Shown: positions 9,198 through 18,228 of the stretch, one piece after another
How positions within the stretch are numbered: the first letter of the stretch is position 1
How the letters are laid out: every line of letters begins with the position of its first letter
Source of the DNA: Nonlabens tegetincola
Lineage (GTDB): Bacteria; Bacteroidota; Bacteroidia; Flavobacteriales; Flavobacteriaceae
Assembly (NCBI RefSeq): GCF_002954355.1
Contig: NZ_MQVV01000014.1
Span: forward strand, 471,941 to 535,940
Reading direction: 5' to 3'
Length of the DNA: 64,000 nt
Made by a program: the position numbers and the translations under genes
Notes under the pieces: model-generated
The model's input: only the letters and a program-made list of their open reading frames with translations
What the model was told of the DNA's origin: nothing
The model's database searches: none

Positions 9198-9962
9198 TTA
9201 TGCGTTTTTATTTATCAATTCGTTTGCTAGACTCAAATAGTTCTCCGATCCCTTGCTGGATGCGTCATAATTAATAATACTTTCCCCATAACTAGGAGCC
9301 TCACTTAAACGAACATTTCGTTGTATAATTGTTTTAAAGGTCAAACCTTCAAAATGCTGATTAACTTCTTCCACTACTTGATTGGATAATCTTAATCTAC
9401 TATCGTACATGGTAAGTAGTAATCCTTCTATATCTAAATCTGGATTGTGAATTTTTTGAACACTCTTAACTGTGTTTAATAATTTGCCTAATCCTTCAAG
9501 AGCAAAGTATTCACATTGAATAGGTATTAACACAGAGTCACTTGCCGTAAGAGCATTTAAAGTAAGTAACCCGAGAGAAGGAGCGCAATCTATAATTATA
9601 AAATCAAAATTATCCTTAATAGAGGATAAGGCTTGCTTCATCATGTATTCTCTTCGGTCAATATCTACTAATTCAATCTCTATAGCGACTAAATCAATAT
9701 GAGCTGGAATTATGTGTACGTTAGGAGCGTTAGTTTCCTTAATTAATGACATGGCCGGAGTAGAATTTTCTATCAACTGGTAGGTTCCTGCTTCTATAGT
9801 CTCTACATCGAGTCCTAATCCCGATGTCGCATTAGCTTGTGGATCAGCGTCTATCAATAAAACCTTTTTTTCCAATACGCCTAACGATGCCGCTAGATTT
9901 ACTGCTGTTGTTGTTTTACCTACACCACCTTTTTGATTAGCTATTGCTATAATTTTACCCAT
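9198..9962 (-). CDS. parA: Chromosome-partitioning ATPase ParA/Soj
   Basis: 254-residue deviant Walker ATPase. The nucleotide-binding loop KGGVGKTTTAVNL begins at residue 11 with the signature Lys, the switch I region is around DADPQANATSGLG, and Walker B is FDFIIIDCAPSLGLL. It binds nucleoid DNA non-specifically and moves ParB-parS complexes. The first gene of the operon parA-parB-DUF5683-dapB-lepB-wbqC-DUF1853 on the minus strand, transcribed divergently from the glycosyltransferase. Confidence 0.96.
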   Translation of the reverse strand: MGKIIAIANQKGGVGKTTTAVNLAASLGVLEKKVLLIDADPQANATSGLGLDVETIEAGTYQLIENSTPAMSLIKETNAPNVHIIPAHIDLVAIEIELVDIDRREYMMKQALSSIKDNFDFIIIDCAPSLGLLTLNALTASDSVLIPIQCEYFALEGLGKLLNTVKSVQKIHNPDLDIEGLLLTMYDSRLRLSNQVVEEVNQHFEGLTFKTIIQRNVRLSEAPSYGESIINYDASSKGSENYLSLANELINKNA

Positions 9963-10039
9963 GCTTTTGTAAAGAAAATGTGAGCGATAAAAGTAATTAT
10001 TTAGTTCTTATTTTTACTAGTCTGTGACGGCTATTTATT

Positions 10040-10049
10040 AACCTAGGTT
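10040..10049. promoter_or_regulatory. Palindrome AACCTAGGTT in the parA/glycosyltransferase divergent region
   Basis: A perfect 10-bp palindrome, nearly extended on both sides to TTAACCTAGGTTTAA, lies about 60 bases before the glycosyltransferase start and 78 bases before parA. It could be an operator for either gene; no other support. Confidence 0.25.
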
Positions 10050-10099
10050 TAAGCTGTTTTAACTCAATCGTTTATATAAACCTTAAAAACGTAAATCTA

Positions 10100-11305
10100 T
10101 TGCAATCTAATAAAAAGCTATTAATTATTGGTGCTCATTGGCCTAACCCAAATGGATCGGGTACTGGTACAAGGATGATTCAATTAATCGAGACTTTTCA
10201 GTCTCAATATGAAATTCATTTTGCAACTGTTTTACCCGTTGATGATAACTTTTGTAATCGTCATACTATATATGGTCATCGTATTGAATTAAATAATCAA
10301 TCTTTCAATGAATTTGTGGCAGATTATTCTTTTAGTCATGTTCTTTATGATAGGTTTATGATTGAAGAACAATACAGCTGGAGAATAAGAAAAGTTTTAC
10401 CAGAGTGTATTCATATACTAGATACAGAAGATTTACACTTCTTAAGGAAGGCTAGGGAAGAGGCTTATTTAAAAGATGCTACTGTAAATTTTGATAATGA
10501 ATACACTTATCGAGAGATTGCTGCAATTCTTAGAGCTGATTATTCTTTAATCATAGCTAATTATGAAATAGAGTTGCTCAAGTCACACTTTAATATTCCA
10601 TTAGAAAAATTAGTATTTGTCCCTTTCTTATTTGAAAATATTGAATGTCCAATAGTCAATTTTGATGAACGTGAGCATTTTGTTTTTGTAGGCTCAGGAA
10701 AGCATAGACCGAACATAGAAACGATAAAATTGCTAAAAAATAGTATTTGGCCCTTAATAAGGCAATCTCTTCCTAAAGTAGAATTACATATTTATGGTTA
10801 TGAATTACCGGCATTTGTGAATCAAATGTATTCAAAAGAAGAGGGCTTTATCGTTAAAGGATACTGTGAAAATATAGAGGAAGAGTTAACCAAATATAAA
10901 TTAATGTTAGCTCCTATTCCATATGGTGCAGGTATTAAGACAAAAATATTTGATGCACTAAAGTGCAGTTTACCGATAAACGGGTCGGTATATTTATGGG
11001 AAGGGATTTCATCTGAAAAAATAGCTTTATACAGTATAGAAACAATTGATAAACAGTTATTTGTAAGTGAATCTGTTAAATTGTATAAAGATCATTCTTC
11101 ATTAGTTGAACTGTTAATTTATCAGCTTGAACTATGTAATACTTTGTTAAAAAGACAAACAACTGTTAAAAATTTACTATTACATACAGTACTAATTGGT
11201 AGTTCGTCGAAAATATCAATAGAACAACGCATGATCAGATATTTTAGTCAAAAACAATACGAATTTTTCTCACGTTTTTTAGAACAAAAAAATATAAATT
11301 CTTAA
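10100..11305 (+). CDS. Glycosyltransferase (GT4-like)
   Basis: 401 residues, probably transferring a sugar from a nucleotide donor in the cytoplasm. The N-terminal GT-B-type start LLIIGAHWPNPNGSGTGTRM and the C-terminal donor-binding region with HIYG, IVKGYCENIEEEL and APIPYGAGIKTKIFDALKCSLP match the GT4 superfamily. The start is a TTG: an in-frame stop lies 24 bases upstream and no ATG or GTG intervenes, and the conserved N-terminus begins right after it. The substrate cannot be told. It stands alone between parA and the large T9SS gene. Confidence 0.8.
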   Translation: MQSNKKLLIIGAHWPNPNGSGTGTRMIQLIETFQSQYEIHFATVLPVDDNFCNRHTIYGHRIELNNQSFNEFVADYSFSHVLYDRFMIEEQYSWRIRKVLPECIHILDTEDLHFLRKAREEAYLKDATVNFDNEYTYREIAAILRADYSLIIANYEIELLKSHFNIPLEKLVFVPFLFENIECPIVNFDEREHFVFVGSGKHRPNIETIKLLKNSIWPLIRQSLPKVELHIYGYELPAFVNQMYSKEEGFIVKGYCENIEEELTKYKLMLAPIPYGAGIKTKIFDALKCSLPINGSVYLWEGISSEKIALYSIETIDKQLFVSESVKLYKDHSSLVELLIYQLELCNTLLKRQTTVKNLLLHTVLIGSSSKISIEQRMIRYFSQKQYEFFSRFLEQKNINS

Positions 11306-11318
11306 AACCCTTAAACTT

Positions 11319-11343
11319 TTTATCGATGAAATGCATCGATAAA
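11319..11343. other. Perfect 10-bp hairpin after the glycosyltransferase
   Basis: TTTATCGATG and CATCGATAAA flank a 5-base loop, 13 bases past the stop codon. It lacks an immediate T-tract, so it may be an mRNA 3'-end stabiliser or an atypical terminator. Confidence 0.45.
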
Positions 11344-11504
11344 CTGTTATGCAGTGAATAATAAAAACAAGATAAAAAACTGTATATCAATATTTTAAAC
11401 TTGTTTTTTGCGTTTTTTTAAGAAAAAATAATTTTAATTCAATTTGCAAAATCCATTTTCTCCATAGCCTGAAATTACTTTGTACAGTAGTTAATTATTA
11501 AGGT

Positions 11505-14500
11505 ATGAAGAAGTTTTACTTAATTCTAGTTTTATTATCAGGAATAGCAAATGCACAGGTTACTATTTTCAATGCGGACTTCACGACCGGCCTTGGGGAT
11601 AATGCTTGGACTGATGCTGCCAATCGCGGGCAATGGAGAAGAGGTTCTGATCTTGCAGCTCATGGAGTAGGTTTTTACAAATACATACGTAGAACGAGGT
11701 CTAATGTAACTTATGAGGAATTTGCCAGAATGTCAACAACAACTCCATTGATTGACTTATCCGGTTATGAAAGGATGGTGTTAAGTTTTCGATATAATCT
11801 AGATGTTATTCCAAATGGAGCTGATGGATTTAGAATTGAATTTGATAATAACGATGGTTTAGGTTGGAGAACCTTAGGTAGAGTAGGTGAGCCTGATTCT
11901 GTTAATTGGATGACAACTGATGACGCTAGTGCAGTAGGTGGTTATGGTGCATGGGCAAATGATTCTAACGGTTGGACAACTGCAAGTGTGAACTTGCCTT
12001 CACAAGCCTTTGATGATCAAAGTGATGTGCGTTTTAGAGTTTGGTTTCAGTCTGACGGTGCTGCCTATTCTGCTGATGGTCTAGCTATCGATGACTTTAG
12101 GATTGAAGGATACTTACAGCTTGCAAAGGTTTATGTAGATTGCGGTAACGGAGTAGGACCAGACTTAGAACTTTGGTTAAATCCAGCAACTTTAGCAGAT
12201 AATTATAATGATGGTGATCTGATTAGTGAGTGGAGAAACTCTGTTGCAATAGGTAATGTGACAATTGATGGATCCTATACTAATGCCACATCGAGTGGAT
12301 CACAACGTCCTATTTACCAAGATAATGCCGCTGCAAATGCAAATTATAATCCAGTAGTGTCATTTGACGGAAGCAAATCTATGTTTGGTAAAGGTGGTTT
12401 TTATTATAACGATATTTATGTGGTAATAAATCCTACCCAAGGCCTTAATGCTTCTCGTGGAACTGAAGATGTTTTCATGGGTGATGATTATAATACAAGC
12501 GGAAATAATCAAGACGTTACAGGAATCTCTATCAATAATACAAGTAATAGATATGGAACAAATCCTGATATTGTAGCTTACAACCAAGGTGCACAAAATG
12601 ATTATGGTAAGGCAATTGTACATCCTACTCTTAATTATGACAGGCCAGTTATTTTTAATGTAAGAGTTAATGATTCAGGTGATGGAATGGAATTATATCT
12701 AGATGGAGTCAATCTTGAAAATATTCCAGCTTTATCTGGTTTAATTCAAGAGGTTAATAGTACAACTATAAAGGAAATTTTAAATTCGAGATATTGGTTA
12801 GGTAGATCAGAATTTTTCGGGTCTAGTTTCAATGGAGATATTTTAGAAATCATGTCTTTTTCTGAAAAGAAGTCAGATGATGAGCGTGAGAAAATAGAAT
12901 CCTATTTTGCTATGAAATATGGAATAACTTTAGGGTTATTTCCTATAGATTCTATAGGTCTGCCTCATGTTCCAGGTTCTTATTATGATAGTTCAGGTAA
13001 TGAATTGTGGAATGCTTCTATAGATCCTGGTTTTACTTATAATGTTACCGCGATAGGAAGAGATGATTGTATGCGATTAAATCAAAAACAGGCTAGAAGT
13101 ATAGATCCAAATGCTTTTGTCTCAGTTGGTTTGGGTGATTTATATAATACGAATAACGCTAACCCTAATACATTTGAAGACGATTACGACTTCTTGGTTT
13201 GGGGAAGTACGTCAGAGGATCTTGACCCAATGCCAAGTCCTTTGGCTGTTACATTAGGTCCTGATTTAGTTACTACGTTTACTGATGTTACTAAAAGAAC
13301 ATGGAAATTTAAAGAAGTTTCTGAACAAGGAAATGACATACCTGAAGTAAAGGTAATCGTGGAAACAGCAGGTTTCTCTAGCTTGCCAGCCTTAGTTGGA
13401 AATGATGCTTACGTAATGATAGTTGCCAATGATGAAAATTTCAACGATGTATTGGAAACTATCTTTTTAGATGAAAATGGCGCTACACTTGAAACTACTT
13501 ATGATTTCGATGGTGAAAAATATGTGAAATTTGGAGTAGCACATGAAGAAATTGAGCCTAGACATATTGATTTTGATGGTGAAAATGATTATGTACAAGT
13601 TGGAAATGAAATACAATTAAACGGAGCCTACTCAATTTCTGCTTGGGTTTTATCAAGAGGTGCTAATTCAGATGGAAATAATAGAACAATAGTATCTAAA
13701 AAAGGAACCGCAAATAATGGTTATTGGTTATTCCTTGATGCTGATAATCGAGTATCTATGAGACATCAAACCCAAACAAGAAAAAGCAATACTAGAATCG
13801 CCGATAATGTTTGGACATATATCACAGTTGTTTATAATGGGACATCAATTAATTTTTACATAGATGGAGTTCTTGATAAATCTCAAAATATAGCTGCGCT
13901 TACAACTAATAGTGAAGATTTTTGTATAGGAGCGAGATACATATCTAAAACAGATGTAAGAAATCAGTTTTATGGAAATATTGATGAAGTTAGAATTTTT
14001 ACTACTGCTATAAATCAGGATCAAATTAGGTTTATGATGAATCAAGAGATTGAAGAGTTTGGTGGTGGAATAAAAGGAGCTATTATTCCTTCTAGTGTAA
14101 CAAAGAATGATATAGCAGCACTATCTTGGTCAAACCTAGAAGCATATTACAATATGAATACCTACATAGGTACGCACTTAAATGACGCTTCTGGTAACAA
14201 ACACCGTGGTAGTTTGAGACAACCTTCGAATTTTACCATTATTGACCAAACAGCTCCTCTTCCATACATTTCTCAAACTAATGGAGATTTCTCTGATAAT
14301 AGTACTTGGCAAAACGGTGGTGAACTATATAATCCAGGCAGTACTAGAGTTGTAGCAGGAGCTGTTTATGATATTGATTGGAACATCGTACAGTCATCTC
14401 ATAATATAGAAATAACCGATAAGAACATTACACTTCTAGGCTTAAACCAACAGTCTAACGAACTTTCAGTAAAAAATGATTTAGGTTTAACAGTAACGCA

Positions 14501-16118
14501 TATTCTGGAACTTGATGGTCTAATTGACCTGGAAGGTGAAGCACAATTAATACAAACTTTAGATAGTGATTTAATTGGTTCTAGTACAGGATCGTTAGAG
14601 GCAGATCAACAAGGAACTTCTGATAAGTACAACTATAATTACTGGAGTTCACCTGTTAGTTCAACTACTAATGCTTTGAATAACGATGGATATACCATTC
14701 AAGGTTTTATGCATGATGGAACATTTGCCGATAATCCTAGACCTATGAATTTTACAAGTAGAAATGTAAGAGATGGAGCTCCTGGAACGGCTAGTACTGC
14801 TGCAACAATCTCTGGTAGATGGTTGTACAAATATTCCAACTTAAGTTCAGGGAATTATTCCAATTGGGAATATGTAGGCCCTACTGGATCCCTAAAAACA
14901 GGTGAAGGATTTACAATGAAAGGTAATAGTGACAACATTTCAGGAGAGCAGAATTATGTTTTTATAGGTCGACCTAACAATGGTTTCATTGACTTACCAA
15001 TTAACAATGGTAATGACTATTTAGTTGGTAATCCGTATCCATCAGCATTAGATGCTCATGAGTTCATAAGAGATAATCCTCAGTTGGACGGTACGCTGTA
15101 CTTCTGGGAACATTGGGGCGGAAACAGTCACGTGTTACTTCAATATCAAGGTGGTTACGCAACCTACAATTTCTCTGGTGGAGTTCCTAACGCTAGTATA
15201 GGAACAAGCAGTCCACAAGTAAATCAAGGTGGAGTTCCTACAAAAACTCCAGAGCAATTTGTACCAGTAGCACAAGGCTTTTTTGTAAGAGCAACTTCTA
15301 ATGGTACTGTTAGATTTGAAAATGATCAACGTCAATTTATTAAAGAATCTACAGGTCCTAGTGTATTTGTTGCTGCACCTGGCAGTGGCGCTGCTGCTAT
15401 TAGTCCAGACTTAGATTACAATGGACCTAATGATACTAGACAAAAAATACGATTAGGTTTTGATAGCCCAGGGACAATACATAGACAACTGTTAGTTACT
15501 GAAGATGTAAGTGCTACGATGGGTTACGATAGAGGATTTGATGCTAAGCAACAAGATAATCAAATGGACGATATGTCTTGGTATTTCGGTGGAGACACTT
15601 ATGTGATACAAGGTGTAGGTAGTTTTGATAACAATACCATCCTACCTTTGTCAGTAAAAATAAGTAACCCAGGTACAATCACTATTGGTTTAGATAATCT
15701 AGAAAATGTTAATCAAGATTTAAATATATTCCTGCATGACAACCTTACGGGTATGTATCATAATTTACGTAATGCTGATGCTTTAATCGATAATATGAGC
15801 GCAGGAACTGTCAATGATAGATTTGAACTTGTATTCAATGATCCTTCTACTTTGTCAAATAATACTGTGCAATTGGATAATCAAATTACAATCTATCAAC
15901 CAGTTAATACTGATCAAATTCATGTTAAGGTTTCAAATGAACTTTTAGTAAATGGTATAACCTTATACAACACATTAGGACAAAAAGTAGTTCACATCGA
16001 CAGTCCTGATTATCAAGATGTGATTACTATAGATACAAATGAAATGAGCGCAGGAGCTTATATTGTAACTATAGATTCAAATAGTGGCTCTTATAGTGAA
16101 AAGGTAATTGTAAAATAA
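11505..16118 (+). CDS. Large secreted T9SS type A protein with LamG domain
   Basis: 1537 residues. A signal peptide ends at about residue 17 (GIANAQ). Residues 20-205 form a MAM/CUB-like adhesion-type region ending in AIDDFRIEG. A second beta-sandwich region from about 210 to 480 (VDCGNGVGPDLELWLNPATL through FAMKYGITLG) has the look of a concanavalin-like or DUF8202 module. A LamG-like concanavalin domain spans about 687-845 (HIDFDGENDYVQVGN through NIDEVRIFTTAI). The last 75 residues form a type A sorting domain (LYNTLGQKV, then AGAYIVTIDS and KVIVK). It is therefore exported by Sec and then T9SS to the surface or medium. The ligand is unknown; LamG-type domains suggest carbohydrate or matrix binding. 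Monocistronic, ended by a strong terminator. Confidence 0.9.
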   Translation: MKKFYLILVLLSGIANAQVTIFNADFTTGLGDNAWTDAANRGQWRRGSDLAAHGVGFYKYIRRTRSNVTYEEFARMSTTTPLIDLSGYERMVLSFRYNLDVIPNGADGFRIEFDNNDGLGWRTLGRVGEPDSVNWMTTDDASAVGGYGAWANDSNGWTTASVNLPSQAFDDQSDVRFRVWFQSDGAAYSADGLAIDDFRIEGYLQLAKVYVDCGNGVGPDLELWLNPATLADNYNDGDLISEWRNSVAIGNVTIDGSYTNATSSGSQRPIYQDNAAANANYNPVVSFDGSKSMFGKGGFYYNDIYVVINPTQGLNASRGTEDVFMGDDYNTSGNNQDVTGISINNTSNRYGTNPDIVAYNQGAQNDYGKAIVHPTLNYDRPVIFNVRVNDSGDGMELYLDGVNLENIPALSGLIQEVNSTTIKEILNSRYWLGRSEFFGSSFNGDILEIMSFSEKKSDDEREKIESYFAMKYGITLGLFPIDSIGLPHVPGSYYDSSGNELWNASIDPGFTYNVTAIGRDDCMRLNQKQARSIDPNAFVSVGLGDLYNTNNANPNTFEDDYDFLVWGSTSEDLDPMPSPLAVTLGPDLVTTFTDVTKRTWKFKEVSEQGNDIPEVKVIVETAGFSSLPALVGNDAYVMIVANDENFNDVLETIFLDENGATLETTYDFDGEKYVKFGVAHEEIEPRHIDFDGENDYVQVGNEIQLNGAYSISAWVLSRGANSDGNNRTIVSKKGTANNGYWLFLDADNRVSMRHQTQTRKSNTRIADNVWTYITVVYNGTSINFYIDGVLDKSQNIAALTTNSEDFCIGARYISKTDVRNQFYGNIDEVRIFTTAINQDQIRFMMNQEIEEFGGGIKGAIIPSSVTKNDIAALSWSNLEAYYNMNTYIGTHLNDASGNKHRGSLRQPSNFTIIDQTAPLPYISQTNGDFSDNSTWQNGGELYNPGSTRVVAGAVYDIDWNIVQSSHNIEITDKNITLLGLNQQSNELSVKNDLGLTVTHILELDGLIDLEGEAQLIQTLDSDLIGSSTGSLEADQQGTSDKYNYNYWSSPVSSTTNALNNDGYTIQGFMHDGTFADNPRPMNFTSRNVRDGAPGTASTAATISGRWLYKYSNLSSGNYSNWEYVGPTGSLKTGEGFTMKGNSDNISGEQNYVFIGRPNNGFIDLPINNGNDYLVGNPYPSALDAHEFIRDNPQLDGTLYFWEHWGGNSHVLLQYQGGYATYNFSGGVPNASIGTSSPQVNQGGVPTKTPEQFVPVAQGFFVRATSNGTVRFENDQRQFIKESTGPSVFVAAPGSGAAAISPDLDYNGPNDTRQKIRLGFDSPGTIHRQLLVTEDVSATMGYDRGFDAKQQDNQMDDMSWYFGGDTYVIQGVGSFDNNTILPLSVKISNPGTITIGLDNLENVNQDLNIFLHDNLTGMYHNLRNADALIDNMSAGTVNDRFELVFNDPSTLSNNTVQLDNQITIYQPVNTDQIHVKVSNELLVNGITLYNTLGQKVVHIDSPDYQDVITIDTNEMSAGAYIVTIDSNSGSYSEKVIVK

Positions 16119-16152
16119 CCCAGAGAGTATATATAATAATTAACTACAAATG

Positions 16153-16182
16153 AAAAAGCCGCTTCTTATTGAAGCGGCTTTT
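16153..16182. terminator. Bidirectional terminator between the LamG protein gene and lysA
   Basis: AAAAGCCGCTTC (16154-16165) and GAAGCGGCTTTT (16171-16182) form a perfect 12-bp stem with a TTATT loop and A/T runs on both sides, between two convergent genes. Confidence 0.92.
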
Positions 16183-16211
16183 TCTATTTATATAAATTAT
16201 AATTTTATGGA

Positions 16212-17435
16212 CTATACCTCTTGTTCAATGGATAAAGAAACCTCAACCTGATTACGTAAAATATCATCCATAGTTTCACGCTTTCTTATGACATGTGATT
16301 CTCCATTATACCACAAAATTTCGGCAGGTCTATATCTACTATTATAGTTACTCGCCATTGAAAAACAGTAAGCACCGGCATTTGAGAAAGCTAGTATATC
16401 ACCTTCTGTAACCTCAGCAATTTGACGGTTATTACCAAAAGTATCTGTCTCACAAATGTATCCTACAACACTGTAATACCTCTTACGTCCATCAGGATTA
16501 GAAACATTTTCAATTTTGTGGTACGATCCGTATAACATAGGTCTAATTAAGTGATTGAATCCAGAATCAACGCCAGCAAACACGGTACTCGTTGTCTGCT
16601 TTACCACATTTACCTTAGTTAAGAAATAACCAGATTCACTAACTAAAAATTTACCAGGTTCAAATGCTATAGTTAGATCTTTACCATACTCCTTGCAAAA
16701 GGTATTAAAACGTTCAGTCAATTGTTCACCTAATTCTTCAATGTCGGTAGATACATCTCCTTCTTTGTAAGGAACTTTAAAACCGCTACCAAAATCTATG
16801 AACTCTAAATCATCAAATTTTGCTGCGGTTTCAAATAAAATCTCAGACGCATATAAAAACACGCCAATATCTAATATATCGCTACCTGTATGCATATGAA
16901 TTCCATTAACACGCATACCTGTATTCTTGACAATTCTTAATAAATGAGGAATTTGATGTATAGATATACCAAATTTTGAATCTATATGACCTACTGAAAT
17001 ATTAGCATTTCCACCAGCCATCACATGTGGATTTATACGCACACATACAGGTACATCAGGATGTTTAGACCCAAATTGTTCTAGTATGGATAAATTGTCA
17101 ATGTTTATTTGAACACCTAGAGCGGCTACTTGCTCAATTTCTTCGAGAGAAACACCATTAGGAGTGTAAATGATTTTTTTAGGATCAACACCAGCTGCTA
17201 GCCCTAGTTTGACTTCCTGCACACTCACGGTATCGAGTCCAGCGCCTAACTGTTTAAAAAGCTTCAAGATTGAGATGTTTGACAGGGCTTTTACAGCATA
17301 ATGAATTCTTAGATTTTTCGCTTTCGCGAAAGCGGACTCTAATCGTTCATACTGTGATATAATGCGCTGTGCATCATAGACGTAGACAGGACTACCGTGC
17401 TCCTGAGCTACTGCAACTAAATCTTGTGCATTCAT
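16212..17435 (-). CDS. lysA: Diaminopimelate decarboxylase
   Basis: PLP enzyme that decarboxylates meso-diaminopimelate to L-lysine. The fold-III N-terminal barrel has the PLP Lys at residue 49 (HYAVKALSN), HMHTGSDI, a glycine-rich phosphate loop (FGSGFKVPY), EPGKFLV, and the C-terminal CETDTFG and AYCFSMASNYNSR, all family landmarks. The length of 407 is normal. The palindrome at 17330-17343 encodes AFAKA at residues 35-39, just before the catalytic Lys strand. Monocistronic by position. Confidence 0.96.
   Translation of the reverse strand: MNAQDLVAVAQEHGSPVYVYDAQRIISQYERLESAFAKAKNLRIHYAVKALSNISILKLFKQLGAGLDTVSVQEVKLGLAAGVDPKKIIYTPNGVSLEEIEQVAALGVQINIDNLSILEQFGSKHPDVPVCVRINPHVMAGGNANISVGHIDSKFGISIHQIPHLLRIVKNTGMRVNGIHMHTGSDILDIGVFLYASEILFETAAKFDDLEFIDFGSGFKVPYKEGDVSTDIEELGEQLTERFNTFCKEYGKDLTIAFEPGKFLVSESGYFLTKVNVVKQTTSTVFAGVDSGFNHLIRPMLYGSYHKIENVSNPDGRKRYYSVVGYICETDTFGNNRQIAEVTEGDILAFSNAGAYCFSMASNYNSRYRPAEILWYNGESHVIRKRETMDDILRNQVEVSLSIEQEV
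17330..17343. repeat. 14-bp palindrome copy 3 (in lysA)
   Basis: Exact GCTTTCGCGAAAGC followed by G; translated as AFAKA at residues 35-39 of LysA. Confidence 0.95.
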
Positions 17436-17556
17436 TTTATTAATGTTAAATTATTTAAGCTCACAAAAATAAGTGCACAGAGGTAGTTGATGTGAAAAAA
17501 AACTCTAATTTTTTACTAATCCTAGTAATTTACTAGGTAATATATGTATGGGTAAC

Positions 17557-18228
17557 CTAATGTGTGTTTCTAGACCCAAAAATGGCACTACCTATACGTA
17601 CCATCGTACTACCTTCTTCAATAGCTATTTTGTAGTCACCAGTCATTCCCATGGATAATTCTTTGAATTCATCATGAGTAAAGTAATCTTCTTTTAATTT
17701 GGAAAACAAGCTGCTTAACGATTTGAATTCCTTTCTAATTTGATCTAGATCATCTGTAAATGTAGCCATTCCCATTAATCCTGTGATTGAAACATGGGAT
17801 AACTCCTTGAACGCTTCACTTGTGATGTAATCCAGTAATTCTTGTTTGTCAAATCCAAATTTATTCTCTTCTCGGGCAATGTGAATTTGAAATAAACAGT
17901 TAATAACACGATCGTTATTTTTTGCTTGCTTATTAATTTCCTTTAGTAACCTAGGTGAGTCTACACTATGAATTAAATGCACGTAAGGAGCCATGTATTT
18001 AACCTTATTCCTTTGAACGTGCCCAATCATGTGCCATTTGATATCTTTAGGTAAGTGTTCCCATTTTGACGTCATCTCTTGGACTTTATTCTCACCAAAA
18101 TGTCTCTGACCAGTCTCGTAGGCTTGTTCTAGATCACTGATAGGTTTTGTTTTACTTACGGCAATAAGTGTAGCCTTGGGTTCTACGCTTTCGCGAAAGC
18201 GTAATATGTTTTCACTAATATTACTCAT
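17557..18228 (-). CDS. yggS: PLP homeostasis protein (YggS/PLPBP family)
   Basis: Single-domain PLP-binding barrel protein that buffers free pyridoxal phosphate; it has no known catalytic activity. The PLP Lys is in AVSKTKP (Lys 26 from the start used here), followed by FGENKVQEM, WHMIGHVQRNK, HSVDS, GLMGMATF and the phosphate-binding SMGMTGDYKIAIEEGSTMVRIGSAIFG. I chose the second ATG (18228); the first, at 18234, would only add MK. The 5' end overlaps the DUF1015 gene by a few bases. The palindrome at 18187-18200 encodes RFRES near the N-terminus. Confidence 0.94.
   Translation of the reverse strand: MSNISENILRFRESVEPKATLIAVSKTKPISDLEQAYETGQRHFGENKVQEMTSKWEHLPKDIKWHMIGHVQRNKVKYMAPYVHLIHSVDSPRLLKEINKQAKNNDRVINCLFQIHIAREENKFGFDKQELLDYITSEAFKELSHVSITGLMGMATFTDDLDQIRKEFKSLSSLFSKLKEDYFTHDEFKELSMGMTGDYKIAIEEGSTMVRIGSAIFGSRNTH
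18187..18200. repeat. 14-bp palindrome copy 4 (in yggS)
   Basis: Exact GCTTTCGCGAAAGC followed by G; translated as RFRES near the N-terminus of the PLP homeostasis protein. Confidence 0.95.

Noticed and set aside
8298..9962. parS site near parAB
   Set aside because: No match to the TGTTNCACGTGNAACA-type consensus was noticed in the window.
11319..11343. Strong terminator after the glycosyltransferase
   Set aside because: The hairpin is perfect but lacks a T-tract, so it is listed only as a hairpin.
11436..11490. Bacteroidetes promoter upstream of the large T9SS gene
   Set aside because: A TTACTTTG-like -7 is present, but the nearest TTG is about 28 bases upstream, too far for the usual spacing.
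12360..15335. Open frames on the opposite strand of the 11.5-16.1 kb gene
   Set aside because: They are low-complexity mirror frames of a clear T9SS gene and encode no recognisable domain.
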